A DNA stretch of 64,000 bases, taken from assembly GCA_030762175.1 (NCBI GenBank), contig JAUJEO010000019.1, positions 5,214,001 to 5,278,000 on the forward strand, given 5' to 3'. Origin of the DNA: Metallyticus violacea (Eukaryota > Arthropoda > Insecta > Mantodea > Metallyticidae). A program made the position numbers and the translations under genes. Under the pieces are notes generated by a model. It saw only the letters and a list, made by a program, of their open reading frames with translations. It was not told the origin of the DNA and ran no database searches. Positions 51,301 to 63,895 of this stretch are shown piece by piece (within the stretch, counting starts at the first letter, position 1; the number at the start of each line of letters is the position of its first letter).

Positions 51301-54300
51301 TTTCATTATACTATTGTGATAGCCTCAGAAAAGCATATTATGCGCAAAGAATCTCTAAAAGAAAAAATTTTTTTTTCGAAGTTTGGAAACTTCGTTAGAA
51401 TCACTTTTTTTCCGTTCTTATTTTAGATAACTGGTTCTCTTTCATTATACTAGTTTGATAGCCTCAGAAAAGCATAGGTATGCGCAAAGAATCTCGAAAA
51501 GAAAAAAATTTTTTTTCGAAGTTTGGAAACTTCGTTAGAATCACTTTTTTTCCATTCTTATCTGAGATAACTGGTTCTCTTTCATTATACTAGTTTGATA
51601 GCCTCAGACAAGCATATTATGCGCAAAGAATCTCGAAAAGAAAAAATTTTTTTTTCGAAGTTTGGAAACTTCGTTAGAATCACTTTTTTTCAATTCTTAT
51701 TTCAGATAACTTGTTCTCTTTCATTATACTTGTTTGATAGCCTTAGACAAGCATATTATGCGCAAAGAATCTCGAAAAGAAAAAAATTTTTTTCGAAGTT
51801 TGGAAACTTCGTTAGAATCACTTTTTTTCCGTTCTTATCTGAGATAACTGGTTCTCTTTCATTATACTAGTTTGATAGCCTTAGACAAGCATATTATGCG
51901 CAAAGAATCTCGAAAAGAAAAAAATTTTTTTTCGAAGTTTGGAAACTTCGTTAGAATCACTTTTTTTCCGTTCTTATTTGAGATAACTTGTTCTCTTTCA
52001 TTATACTAGTTTGATAGTCTCAGAAAAGCATATTATGCGCAAAGAATCTAGAAAAGAAAAAAATTTTTTTTCGAAGATTGGAAACCTCGTTAGAATCACT
52101 TTTTTTCCGTTCTTATTTGAGATAACTGGTTCTCTTTCATTATACTAGTTTGATAGCCTCAGACAAGCATATTATGCGCAAAGAATCTCGAAAAGAAAAA
52201 AATTTTTTTTCGAAGTTTGGAAACTTCCTTAGAATCACTTTTTTTCCATTCTTATTTGAGATAACTTGTTCTCTTTCATTATACTTGTTTGATAGCCTTA
52301 GACAAGCATATTATGCGCAAAGAATCTCGAAAAGAAAAAAATTTTTTTTCGAAGTTTGGATACTTCGTTAGAAACACTTTTTTTCCGTTCTTATTTGAGA
52401 TAACTAGTTCTATTTCATTATACTAGTTTGATAGCCTCAGACAAGCATATTATGCGCAAAGAATCTCGAAAAGAAAAAAATTTTTTTTCGAAGTTTGGAA
52501 ACTTCCTTAGAATCACTTTTTTTACGTTCTTATTTGAGATAACTTGTTCTCTTTCATTATACTTGTTTGATAGCCTCAGACAAGCATATTATGCGCAAAG
52601 AATCTCGAAAAGAAAAAAATTTTTTTTCGAAGTTTGGAAACTTCGTTAGAATCACTTTTTTTCCATTCTTATTTGAGATAACTTGTTCTCTTTCATTATA
52701 CTTGTTTGATAGCCTTAGACAAGCATATTATGCGCAAAGAATCTCGAAAAGAAAAAAAATTTTTTTCGAAGTTTGGAAACTTCGTTAGAATCACTTTTTT
52801 TCCGTTCTTATTTGAGATAACTTGTTCTCTTTCATTATACTAGTTTGATAGCCTTAGACAAGCATATTATGCGCAAAGAATCTCGAAAAGAAAAAAATTT
52901 TTTTCGAAGTTTGGAAACTTCGTTAGAATCACTTTTTTTCCGTTCGTAATTGAGATAACTGGTTCTCTTTCATTATACTAGTTTGATAGTCTCAGAAAAG
53001 CATATTATGCGCAAAGAATCTAGAAAAGAAAAAAATTTTTTTTCGAAGATTGGAAACCTCGTTAGAATCACTTTTTTTCCGTTCTTATTTGAGATAACTG
53101 GTTCTCTTTCATTATACTAGTTTGATAGCCTCAGACAAGCATATTATGCGCAAAGAATCTCGAAAAGAAAAAATTTTTTTTTCGAAGTTTGGAACTTCCT
53201 TAGAATCACTTTTTTTCCATTCTTATTTGAGATAACTTGTTCTCTTTCATTATACTTGTTTGATAGCCTTAGACAAGCATATTATGCGCAAAGAATCTCG
53301 AAAAGAAAAAAATTTTTTTTCGAAGTTTGGAAACTTCGTTAGAATCACTTTTTTTCCGTTCTTATTTGAGATAACTGGTTCTCTTTCATTATACTAGTTT
53401 GATAGCCTCAGACAAGCATATTATGCGCAAAGAATCTCGAAAAGAAAAAAATTTTTTTTCGAAGTTTGGAAACTTCGTTAGAATCACTTTTTTTCCGTTC
53501 TTATTTAAGATTACTGGTTCTCTTTCATTATACTAGTTTGATAGCCTCAGACAAGCATATTATGCGCAAAGAATCTCGAAAAGAAAAAAATTTTTTTTCG
53601 AAGTTTGGAAACTTCGTTATAATCACTTTTTTCCGTTCTTATTTAAGATTACTGGTTCTCTTTCATTATACTATTGTGATAGCCTCAGAAAAGCATATTA
53701 TGCGCAAAGAATCTCTAAAAGAAAAAATTTTTTTTTCGAAGTTTGGAAACTTCGTTAGAATCACTTTTTTTCCGTTCTTATTTTAGATAACTGGTTCTCT
53801 TTCATTATACTAGTTTGATAGCCTCAGAAAAGCATAGGTATGCGCAAAGAATCTCGAAAAGAAAAAAATTTTTTTTCGAAGTTTGGAAACTTCGTTAGAA
53901 TCACTTTTTTTCCATTCTTATCTGAGATAACTGGTTCTCTTTCATTATACTAGTTTGATAGCCTCAGACAAGCATATTATGCGCAAAGAATCTCGAAAAG
54001 AAAAAATTTTTTTTTCGAAGTTTGGAAACTTCGTTAGAATCACTTTTTTTCAATTCTTATTTGAGATAACTTGTTCTCTTTCATTATACTTGTTTGATAG
54101 CCTTAGACAAGCATATTATGCGCAAAGAATCTCGAAAAGAAAAAAATTTTTTTCGAAGTTTGGAAACTTCGTTAGAATCACTTTTTTTCCGTTCTTATCT
54201 GAGATAACTGGTTCTCTTTCATTATACTAGTTTGATAGCCTTAGACAAGCATATTATGCGCAAAGAATCTCGAAAAGAAAAAAATTTTTTTTCGAAGTTT

Positions 54301-57100
54301 GGAAACTTCGTTAGAATCACTTTTTTTCCGTTCTTATTTGAGATAACTTGTTCTCTTTCATTATACTAGTTTGATAGTCTCAGAAAAGCATATTATGCGC
54401 AAAGAATCTAGAAAAGAAAAAAATTTTTTTTCGAAGATTGGAAACCTCGTTAGAATCACTTTTTTTCCGTTCTTATTTGAGATAACTGGTTCTCTTTCAT
54501 TATACTAGTTTGATAGCCTCAGACAAGCATATTATGCGCAAAGAATCTCGAAAAGAAAAAAATTTTTTTTCGAAGTTTGGAAACTTCCTTAGAATCACTT
54601 TTTTTCCATTCTTATTTGAGATAACTTGTTCTCTTTCATTATACTTGTTTGATAGCCTTAGACAAGCATATTATGCGCAAAGAATCTCGAAAAGAAAAAA
54701 ATTTTTTTTCGAAGTTTGGATACTTCGTTAGAAACACTTTTTTTCCGTTCTTATTTGAGATAACTAGTTCTATTTCATTATACTAGTTTGATAGCCTCAG
54801 ACAAGCATATTATGCGCAAAGAATCTCGAAAAGAAAAAAATTTTTTTTCGAAGTTTGGAAACTTTCTTAGAATCACTTTTTTTACGTTCTTATTTGAGAT
54901 AACTTGTTCTCTTTCATTATACTTGTTTGATAGCCTCAGACAAGCATATTATGCGCAAAGAATCTCGAAAAGAAAAAAATTTTTTTTCGAAGTTTGGAAA
55001 CTTCGTTAGAATCACTTTTTTTCCATTCTTATTTGAGATAACTTGTTCTCTTTCATTATACTTGTTTGATAGCCTTAGACAAGCATATTATGCGCAAAGA
55101 ATCTCGAAAAGAAAAAAATTTTTTTTCGAAGTTTGGAAACTTCGTTAGAATCACTTTTTTTCCGTTCTTATTTGAGATAACTTGTTCTCTTTCATTATAC
55201 TAGTTTGATAGCCTTAGACAAGCATATTATGCGCAAAGAATCTCGAAAAGAAAAAAATTTTTTTCGAAGTTTGGAAACTTCGTTAGAATCACTTTTTTTC
55301 CGTTCGTAATTGAGATAACTGGTTCTCTTTCATTATACTAGTTTGATAGTCTCAGAAAAGCATATTATGCGCAAAGAATCTAGAAAAGAAAAAAATTTTT
55401 TTTCGAAGATTGGAAACCTCGTTAGAATCACTTTTTTTCCGTTCTTATTTGAGTAAACTGGTTCTCTTTCATTATACTAGTTTGATAGCCTCAGACAAGC
55501 ATATTATGCGCAAAGAATCTCGAAAAGAAAAAATTTTTTTTTCGAAGTTTGGAACTTCCTTAGAATCACTTTTTTTCCATTCTTATTTGAGATAACTTGT
55601 TCTCTTTCATTATACTTGTTTGATAGCCTTAGACAAGCATATTATGCGCAAAGAATCTCGAAAAGAAAAAAATTTTTTTTCGAAGTTTGGAAACTTCGTT
55701 AGAATCACTTTTTTTCCGTTCTTATTTGAGATAACTGGTTCTCTTTCATTATACTAGTTTGATAGCCTCAGACAAGCATATTATGCGCAAAGAATCTCGA
55801 AAAGAAAAAAATTTTTTTTCGAAGTTTGGAAACTTCGTTAGAATCACTTTTTTTCCGTTCTTATTTAAGATTACTGGTTCTCTTTCATTATACTAGTTTG
55901 ATAGCCTCAGACAAGCATATTATGCGCAAAGAATCTCGAAAAGAAAAAAATTTTTTTTCGAAGTTTGGAAACTTCGTTATAATCAATTTTTTCCGTTCTT
56001 ATTTAAGATTACTGGTTCTCTTTCATTATACTATTGTGATAGCCTCAGAAAAGCATATTATGCGCAAAGAATCTCTAAAAGAAAAAATTTTTTTTTCGAA
56101 GTTTGGAAACTTCGTTAGAATCACTTTTTTTCCGTTCTTATTTTAGATAACTGGTTCTCTTTCATTATACTAGTTTGATAGCCTCAGAAAAGCATAGGTA
56201 TGCGCAAAGAATCTCGAAAAGAAAAAAATTTTTTTTCGAAGTTTGGAAACTTCGTTAGAATCACTTTTTTTCCATTCTTATCTGAGATAACTGGTTCTCT
56301 TTCATTATACTAGTTTGATAGCCTCAGACAAGCATATTATGCGCAAAGAATCTCGAAAAGAAAAAATTTTTTTTTCGAAGTTTGGAAACTTCGTTAGAAT
56401 CACTTTTTTTCAATTCTTATTTGAGATAACTTGTTCTCTTTCATTATACTTGTTTGATAGCCTTAGACAAGCATATTATGCGCAAAGAATCTCGAAAAGA
56501 AAAAAATTTTTTTCGAAGTTTGGAAACTTCGTTAGAATCACTTTTTTTCCGTTCTTATCTGAGATAACTGGTTCTCTTTCATTATACTAGTTTGATAGCC
56601 TTAGACAAGCATATTATGCGCAAAGAATCTCGAAAAGAAAAAAATTTTTTTTCGAAGTTTGGAAACTTCGTTAGAATCACTTTTTTTCCGTTCTTATTTG
56701 AGATAACTTGTTCTCTTTCATTATACTAGTTTGATAGTCTCAGAAAAGCATATTATGCGCAAAGAATCTAGAAAAGAAAAAAATTTTTTTTCGAAGATTG
56801 GAAACCTCGTTAGAATCACTTTTTTTCCGTTCTTATTTGAGATAACTGGTTCTCTTTCATTATACTAGTTTGATAGCCTCAGACAAGCATATTATGCGCA
56901 AAGAATCTCGAAAAGAAAAAAATTTTTTTTCGAAGTTTGGAAACTTCCTTAGAATCACTTTTTTTCCATTCTTATTTGAGATAACTTGTTCTCTTTCATT
57001 ATACTTGTTTGATAGCCTTAGACAAGCATATTATGCGCAAAGAATCTCGAAAAGAAAAAAATTTTTTTTCGAAGTTTGGATACTTCGTTAGAAACACTTT
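48361..57100 (+). repeat. Tandem 16/17-monomer higher-order repeats
   Basis: Anchored on GTTCGTAATTGAG, units start at 48361, 50582, 52942 and 55302, giving lengths 2221, 2360 and 2360 plus a last unit that runs into another family after about 57.1 kb. Six other markers keep the same steps, including CAATTC (49470, 51691, 54051 and 56411) and GGATACTTCG (50138, 52359, 54719 and 57079). The 2221-bp unit is exactly one monomer shorter, because the CCATTC/TACTTG unit expected near 50430 is missing. Differences between copies are rare single bases, such as GAGTAAAC near 55452 and AATCAATTTTTT near 55982, so this is the most homogeneous part of the window. Confidence 0.92.
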
Positions 57101-59980
57101 TTTTCCGTTCTTATTTGAGATAACTAGTTCTATTTCATTATACTAGTTTGATAGCCTCAGACAAGCATATTATGCGCAAAGAATCTCGAAAAGAAAAAAA
57201 TTTTTTTTCGAAGTTTGGAAACTTCCTTAGAATCACTTTTTTTCCATTCTTATTTGAGATAACTTGTTCTCTTTCATTATACTTGTTTGATAGACTTAGA
57301 CAAGCATATTATGCGCAAAGAATCTCGAAAAGAAAAAAATTTTTTTTCGAAGTTTGGAAACTTCGTTATAATCACTTTTTTCCGTTCTTATTTAAGATTA
57401 CTGGTTCTCTTTCATTATACTAGTTTGATAGCCTCAGACAAGCATATTATGCGCAAAGAATCTCGAAAAGAAAAAAAATTTTTTTCGAAGTTTGGAAACT
57501 TCCTTAGAATCACTTTTTTTCCATTCTTATTTGAGATAACTTGTTCTCTTTCATTATACTTGTTTGATAGCCTTAGACAAGCATATTATGCGCAAAGAAT
57601 CTCGAAAAGAAAAAAATTTTTTTTCGAAGTTTGGAAACTTCGTTATAATCACTTTTTTTCCGTTCTTATTTAAGATTACTGGTTCTCTTTCATTATACTA
57701 GTTTGATAGCCTCAGACAAGCATATTATGCGCAAAGAATCTCGAAAAGAAAAAAATTTTTTTTCGAAGTTTGGAAACTTCGTTAGAATCACTTTTTTTCC
57801 GTTCTTATTTGAGATAACATGTTCTCTTTCATTATACTAGTTTGATAGCCTTAGACAAGCATATTATGCGCAAATATTCTCGAAAAGAAATAAATTTTTT
57901 TTCGAAGTTTGGAAACATCGTTAGAATCACTTTTTTTCCGTTCTTATTTGAGATAACTGGTTCTCTTTCATTATACTAGTTTGATAGCCTCAGAAAAGCA
58001 TATTATGCGCAAAGAATCTAGAAAAGAAAAAAATTTTTTTTCGAAGATTGGAAACCTCGTTAGAATCACTTTTTTTCCGTTCTTATTTGAGATAACTAGT
58101 TCTCTTTCATTATACTAGTTTGATAGCCTCAGACAAGCATATTATGCGCAAATAATCTGGAAAAGAAAAAAATTTTTTTTCGAAGTTTGGAAACTTCCTT
58201 AGAATCACTTTTTTTCCATTCTTATTTGAGATAACTTCTTCTCTTTCATTATTCTAGTTTGATAGCCTTAGACAAGCATATTATGCGCAAAGAATCTCGA
58301 AAAGAAAAAAATTTTTTTTAAGAAGTTTGGAAACTTCGTTAGAATCACTTTTTTTTCCGTTCTTATTTAAGATAACTTGTTCTCTTTCATTATACTAGTT
58401 TGATAGCCTTAGACAAGCATATTATGCGCAAAGAATCTCGAAAAGAAAAAAATTTTTTTTCGAAGTTTGGAAACTTCGTTATAATCACTTTTTTTCCGTT
58501 CTTATTTAAGATTACTGGTTCTCTTTCATTATACTAGTTTGATAGCCTCAGACAAGCATATTATGCGCAAAGAATCTCGAAAAGAAAAAAAATTTTTTTC
58601 GAAGTTTGGAAACTTCGTTAGAATCACTTTTTTTCCGTTCTTATTTGAGATAACTTGTTCTCTTTCATTATACTAGTTTGATAGCCTGAGACAAGCATAT
58701 TATGCGCAAAGAATCTCGAAAAGAAAAAAAAATTTTTTCGAAGTTTGGAAACTTCGTTAGAATCACTTTTTTTCCGTTCTTATTTGAGATAACTGGTTCT
58801 CTTTCATTATACTAGTTTGATAGCCTCAGACAAGCATATTATGCGCAAAGAATCTCGAAAAGAAAAAAATTTTTTTTCGAAGTTTGGAAACTTCCTTAGA
58901 ATCACTTTTTTTCCATTCTTATTTGAGATAACTTGTTCTCTTTCATTATACTAGTTTGATAGCCTTAGACAAGCATATTATGCGCAAAGAATCTCGAAAA
59001 GAAAAAAATTTTTTTTCGAAGTTTGGAAACTTCGTTAGAATCACTTTTTTTCCGTTCTTATTTAAGATTACTGGTTCTCTTTCATTATACTAGTTTGATA
59101 GCCTCAGACAAGCATATTATGCGCAAAGAATCTCGAAAAGATTACAATTTTTTTCGAAGTTTGGAAACTTCGTTAGAATCACTTTTTTTCCGTTCTTATT
59201 TGAGATAACTGGTTCTCTTTCATTATACTAGTTTGATAGGCTTAGACAAGCATATTATGCGCAAAGAATCTCGAAAAGAAAAAAAATTTTTTTCGAAGTT
59301 TGGAAACTTCGTTAGAATCACTTTTTTTCCGTTCTTATTTGAGATAACTGGTTCTCTTTCATTATACTAGTTTGATAGTCTCAGAAAAGCATATTATGCG
59401 CAAAGAATCTAGAAAAGAAAAAAATTTTTTTTCGAAGATTGGAAACCTCGTTAGAATCACTTTTTTTCCGTTCTTATTTTAGATAACTGGTTCTCTTTCA
59501 TTATACTAGTTTGATAGCCTCAGACAAGCATATTATGCGCAAAGAATTTCGAAAAGAAAAAAATTTTTTTTCGAAGATTGGAAACCTCGTTAGAATCACT
59601 TTTTTTCCGTTCTTATTTGAGATAACTGGTTCTCTTTCATTATACTAGTTTGATAGCCTCAGACAAGCATATTATGCGCAAAGAATCTCGAAAAGAAAAA
59701 ATTTTTTTTTCGAAGTTTGGAAACTTCGTTAGAATCACTTTTTTTCCGTTCTTATTTAAGATTACTGGTTTTCTTTCATTATACTAGTTTGATAGCCTCA
59801 GACAAGCATATTATGCGCAAAGAATCTCGAAAAGAAAAAAATTTTTTTTCGAAGTTTGGAAACTTCGTTAGAATCACTTTTTTTCCGTTCTTATTTGAGA
59901 TAACTTGTTCTCTTTCATTATACTAGTTTGATAGCCTTAGACAAGCATATTATGCGCAAAGAATCTCGAAAAGAAAAAAA
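57101..59980 (+). repeat. Tail following the 46.7-47.5 kb and 42.6-44.3 kb families
   Basis: After the last 17-mer the order resumes that seen after 46690, at an offset of 10411 bp (GATAGACTTAG, TATAATC, AACATG near 57818 matching 47407). It then continues as in 42.6-44.3 kb, with TTTTAAGAAG at 58320 (15275 from 43045). A unique tract, GATTACAATTTTTTT, lies near 59139-59153. Confidence 0.8.
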
Positions 59981-61450
59981 TTTTTTTTCGAAGTTTGGAA
60001 ACTTCGTTAGAATCACTTTTTTTCCGTTCTTATTTAAGATTACTGGTTCTCTTTCATTATACTAGTTTGATAGCCTCAGACAAGAATATTATGCGCAAAG
60101 AATCTCGAAAAGAAAAAAATTTTATTTCGAAGTTTGGAAACTTCGTTAGAATCACTTTTTTTCCGTTCTTATTTGAGATAACTGGTTCTCTTTCATTATA
60201 CTTGTTTGATAGCCTTAGACAAGCATATTATGCGTAAAGAATCTCGAAAAGAAAAAAATTTTTTTTCGAAGTTTGGAAACTTCGTTATAATCACTTTATT
60301 CCGTTCTTATTTAAGATTACTGGTTCTCTTTCATTATACTAGTTTGATAGCCTCAGACAAGCATATTATGCGCAAAGAATCTCGAAAAGAAAAAAATTTT
60401 TTTTCGAAGTTTGGAAACTTCGTTAGAATCACTTTTTTTCCGTTCTTATTTGAGATAACTTGTTCTCTTTCATTATACTAGTTTGATAGCCTTAGACAAG
60501 CATATTATGCGCAAAGAATCTCGAAAAGAAAAAATTTTTTTTTCGAAGTTAGGAAACTTCGTTAGAATCACTTTTTTTCCGTTCTTATTTAAGATTGCTG
60601 GTTCTCTTTCATTATACTAGTTTGATAGCCTCAGACAAGCATATTATGCGCAAAGAATCTCGAAAAGATTAAAATTTTATTTCGAAGTTTGGAAACTTCG
60701 TTAGAATCACTTTTTTTCCGTTCTTATTTGAGATAACTGGTTCTCTTTCATTATACTAGTTTGATAGCCTCAGACAAGCATATTATGCGCAAAGAATCTC
60801 GAAAAGAAAAAAATTTTTTTTCGAAGTTTGGAAACTTCGTTAGAATCACTTTTTTTCCGTTCTTATATAAGATTACTGGTTCTCTTTCATTATACTAGTT
60901 TGATAGCCTCAGACAAGCATATTATGCGCAAAGAATCTCGAAAAGAAAAAAATTTTTTTTCGAAGTTTGGAAACTTCCTTAGAATCACTTTTTTTCCATT
61001 CTTATTTGAGATAACTTGTTCTCTTTCATTACACTTGTTTGATAGCCTTAGACAAGCATATTATGCGCAAAGAATCTCGAAAAGAAAAAAATTTTTTTTC
61101 GAAGTTTGGAAACTTCGTTATAATCACTTTTTTCCGTTTTTACTTAAGATTACTGGTTCTCTTTCATTATACTAGTTTGATAGCCTCAGACAAGCATATT
61201 ATGCGCAAAGAATCTCGAAAAGAAAAAAATTTTTTTTCGAAGTTTGGAAACTTCGTTAGAATCACTTTTTTTCCGTTCTTATTTAAGATTACTGGTTCTC
61301 TTTCATTATACTAGTTTGATAGCCTCAGACAAGCATATTATGCGCAAAGAATCTAGAAAAGAAAAAAATTTTTTTTCGAAGATTGGAAACCTCGTTAGAA
61401 TCACTTTTTTTCCGTTCTTATTTGAGATAACTGGTTCTCTTTCATTATAC
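59981..61450 (+). repeat. Copy of the left-edge segment 150-1453
   Basis: The unit order of the first 1.5 kb returns about 60 kb to the right. The offset is 59998 near 208-668 (ATTAAAATTTTATTT tract at 668 and 60667; GTTAGGAAAC near 547 and 60547). It becomes 59861 from about 967 on, because the right copy lacks one monomer. CCGTTTTTA units (near 1271 and 61133) are shared. This places the same family on both sides of the 10-59 kb families. Confidence 0.8.
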
Positions 61451-63895
61451 TAGTTTGATAGCCTCAGACAAGCATATTATGCGCAAAGAATCTCGAAAAG
61501 AAAAAAATTTTTTTTCGAAGTTTGGAAACTTGGTTAGAATCACTTTTTTTCCGTTCTTATTTGAGATAACTAGTTCTATTTCATTATACTAGTTTGATAG
61601 CCTCAGACAAGCATATTATGCGCAAAGAATCTCGAAAAGAAAAAAATTTTTTTTCGAAGTTTGGAAACTTCCTTAGAATCACTTTTTTTCCATTCTTATT
61701 TGAGATAACTTGTTCTCTTTCATTATACTTGTTTGATAGCCTTAGACAAGCATATTATGCGCAAAGAATCTCGAAAAGAAAAAAATTTTTTTTCGAAGTT
61801 TGGAAACTTCGTTATAATCACTTTTTTTCCGTTCTTATTTAAGATTACTGGTTCTCTTTCATTATACTAGTTTGATAGCCTCAGACAAGCGTATTATGCG
61901 CAAAGAATCACGAAAAGAAAAAAATTTTTTTTCGAAGTTTGGAAACTTCGTTAGAATCACTTTTTTTCCGTTCTTATTTGAGATAACATGTTCTCTTTCA
62001 TTATACTAGTTTGATAGCCGTAGACAAGCATATTATGCGCAAATATTCTCGAAAAGAAATAAATTTTTTTTCGAAGTTTGGAAACTTCGTTAGAATCACT
62101 TTTTTTCCGTTCTTATTTGAGATAACTGGTTCTCTTTCATTATACTAGTTTGATAGCCTCAGAAAAGCATATTATGCGCAAAGAATCTAGAAAAGAAAAA
62201 AATTTTTTTTCGAAGATTGGAAACCTCGTTAGAATCACTTTTTTTCCGTTCTTATTTGAGATAACTGGTTCTCTGTCATTATACTAGTTTGATAGCCTCA
62301 GACAAGCATATTATGCGCAAATAATCTGGAAAAGAAAAAAATTTTTTTTCGAAGTTTGGAAACTTCCTTAGAATCACTTTTTTTCCATTCTTATTTGAGA
62401 TAACTTCTTCTCTTTCATTATTCTAGTTTGATAGCCTTAGACAAGCATATTATGCGCAAAGAATCTCGAAAAGAAAAAATTTTTTTTTAAGAAGTTTGGA
62501 AACTTCGTTAGAATCACTTCGTTAGAATCACTTTTTTTCCGTTCTTATTTGAGATAACTTGTTCTCTTTCATTATACTAGTTTGATAGCTTGAGACAAGC
62601 ATATTATGCGCAAAGAATCTCGAAAAGAAAAAAATTTTTTTTCGAAGTTTGGAAACTTCCTTAGTATCACTTTTTTTCCATTCTTATTTGAGATAACTTG
62701 TTCTCTTTCATTATACTTGTTTGATAGCCTTAGACAAGCATATTATGCGCAAAGAATCTCGAAAAGAAAAAAATTTTTTATCGAAGTTTGGAAACTTCGT
62801 TATAATCACTTTTTTTCCGTTCTTATTTAAGATTACTGGTTCTCTTTCATTATACTAGTTTGATAGCCTCAGACAAGCATATTATGCGCAAAGAATCTCG
62901 AAAAGAAAAAAATTTTTTTTCGAAGTTTGGAAACTTCGTTAGAATCACTTTTTTTCCGTTCTTATTTGAGATAACATGTTCTCTTTCATTATACTAGTTT
63001 GATAGCCTTAGACAAGCATATTATGCGCAAATATTCTCGAAAAGAAATAAATTTTTTTTCGAAGTTTGGAAACTTCGTTAGAATCACTTTTTTTCCGTTC
63101 TTATTTGAGATAACTGGTTCTCTTTCATTATACTAGTTTGATAGCCTCAGAAAAGCATATTATGCGCAAAGAATCTAGAAAAGAAAAAAATTTTTTTTCG
63201 AAGATTGGAAACCTCGTTAGAATCACTTTTTTTCCGTTCTTATTTGAGATAACTGGTTCTCTTTCATTATACTAGTTTGATAGCCTCAGACAAGCATATT
63301 ATGCGCAAATAATCTGGAAAAGAAAAAAATTTTTTTTCGAAGTTTGGAAACTTCCTTAGAATCACTTTTTTTCCATTCTTATTTGAGATAACTTCTTCTC
63401 TTTCATTATTCTAGTTTGATAGCCTTAGACAAGCATATTATGCGCAAAGAATCTCGAAAAGAAAAAAATTTTTTTTAAGAAGTTTGGAAACTTCGTTAGA
63501 ATCACTTTTTTTCCGTTCTTATTTAAGATAACTTGTTCTCTTTCATTATACTAGTTTGATAGCCTTAGACAAGCATATTATGCGCAAAGAATCTCGAAAA
63601 GAAAAAAATTTTTTTTCGAAGTTTGGAAACTTCGTTATAATCACTTTTTTTCCGTTCTTATTTAAGATTACTGGTTCTCTTTCATTATACTAGTTTGATA
63701 GCCTCAGACAAGCATATTATGCGCAAAGAATCTCGAAAAGAAAAAAATTTTTTTTCGAAGTTTGGAAACTTCGTTAGAATCACTTTTTTTCCGTTCTTAT
63801 TTGAGATAACTTGTTCTCTTTCATTATACTAGTTTGATAGCCTGAGACAAGCATATTATGCGCAAAGAATCTCGAAAAGAAAAAAAATTTTTTTC
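61451..63895 (+). repeat. Right-end block with a seven-monomer duplication
   Basis: The units match the 14-mer family. AACATG, CAAATATT, TCTAGAAAAG, CAAATAATCTGG, AACTTCTTC with TTATTCTAG, and TTTTAAGAAG occur in that order twice (TTTTAAGAAG at 62489 and 63477, 988 bp apart: seven monomers plus about 15 bp, of which 14 come from the small duplication at 62503). No non-satellite sequence is seen up to the edge. Confidence 0.82.
62503..62530 (+). repeat. 14-bp tandem duplication inside a monomer
   Basis: CTTCGTTAGAATCA is present twice in a row (62503-62516 and 62517-62530), lengthening this unit to about 153 bp and doubling the CENP-B-like half motif. I found it nowhere else in the window. 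Replication slippage explains it, and it can serve as a private marker of this position. Confidence 0.93.

Noticed and set aside
69..62830. About one hundred forward open frames of 60-128 codons, starting with METSLESLFF or MIASDKHIMRKES
   Set aside because: They are one peptide set repeated in rotating frames, because 139 is not a multiple of 3. They overlap each other, end at the same TAG or TGA-TAG in the monomer, never pass 128 codons, and shift with homopolymer length. No codon-level constraint is visible. They should not be annotated as proteins.
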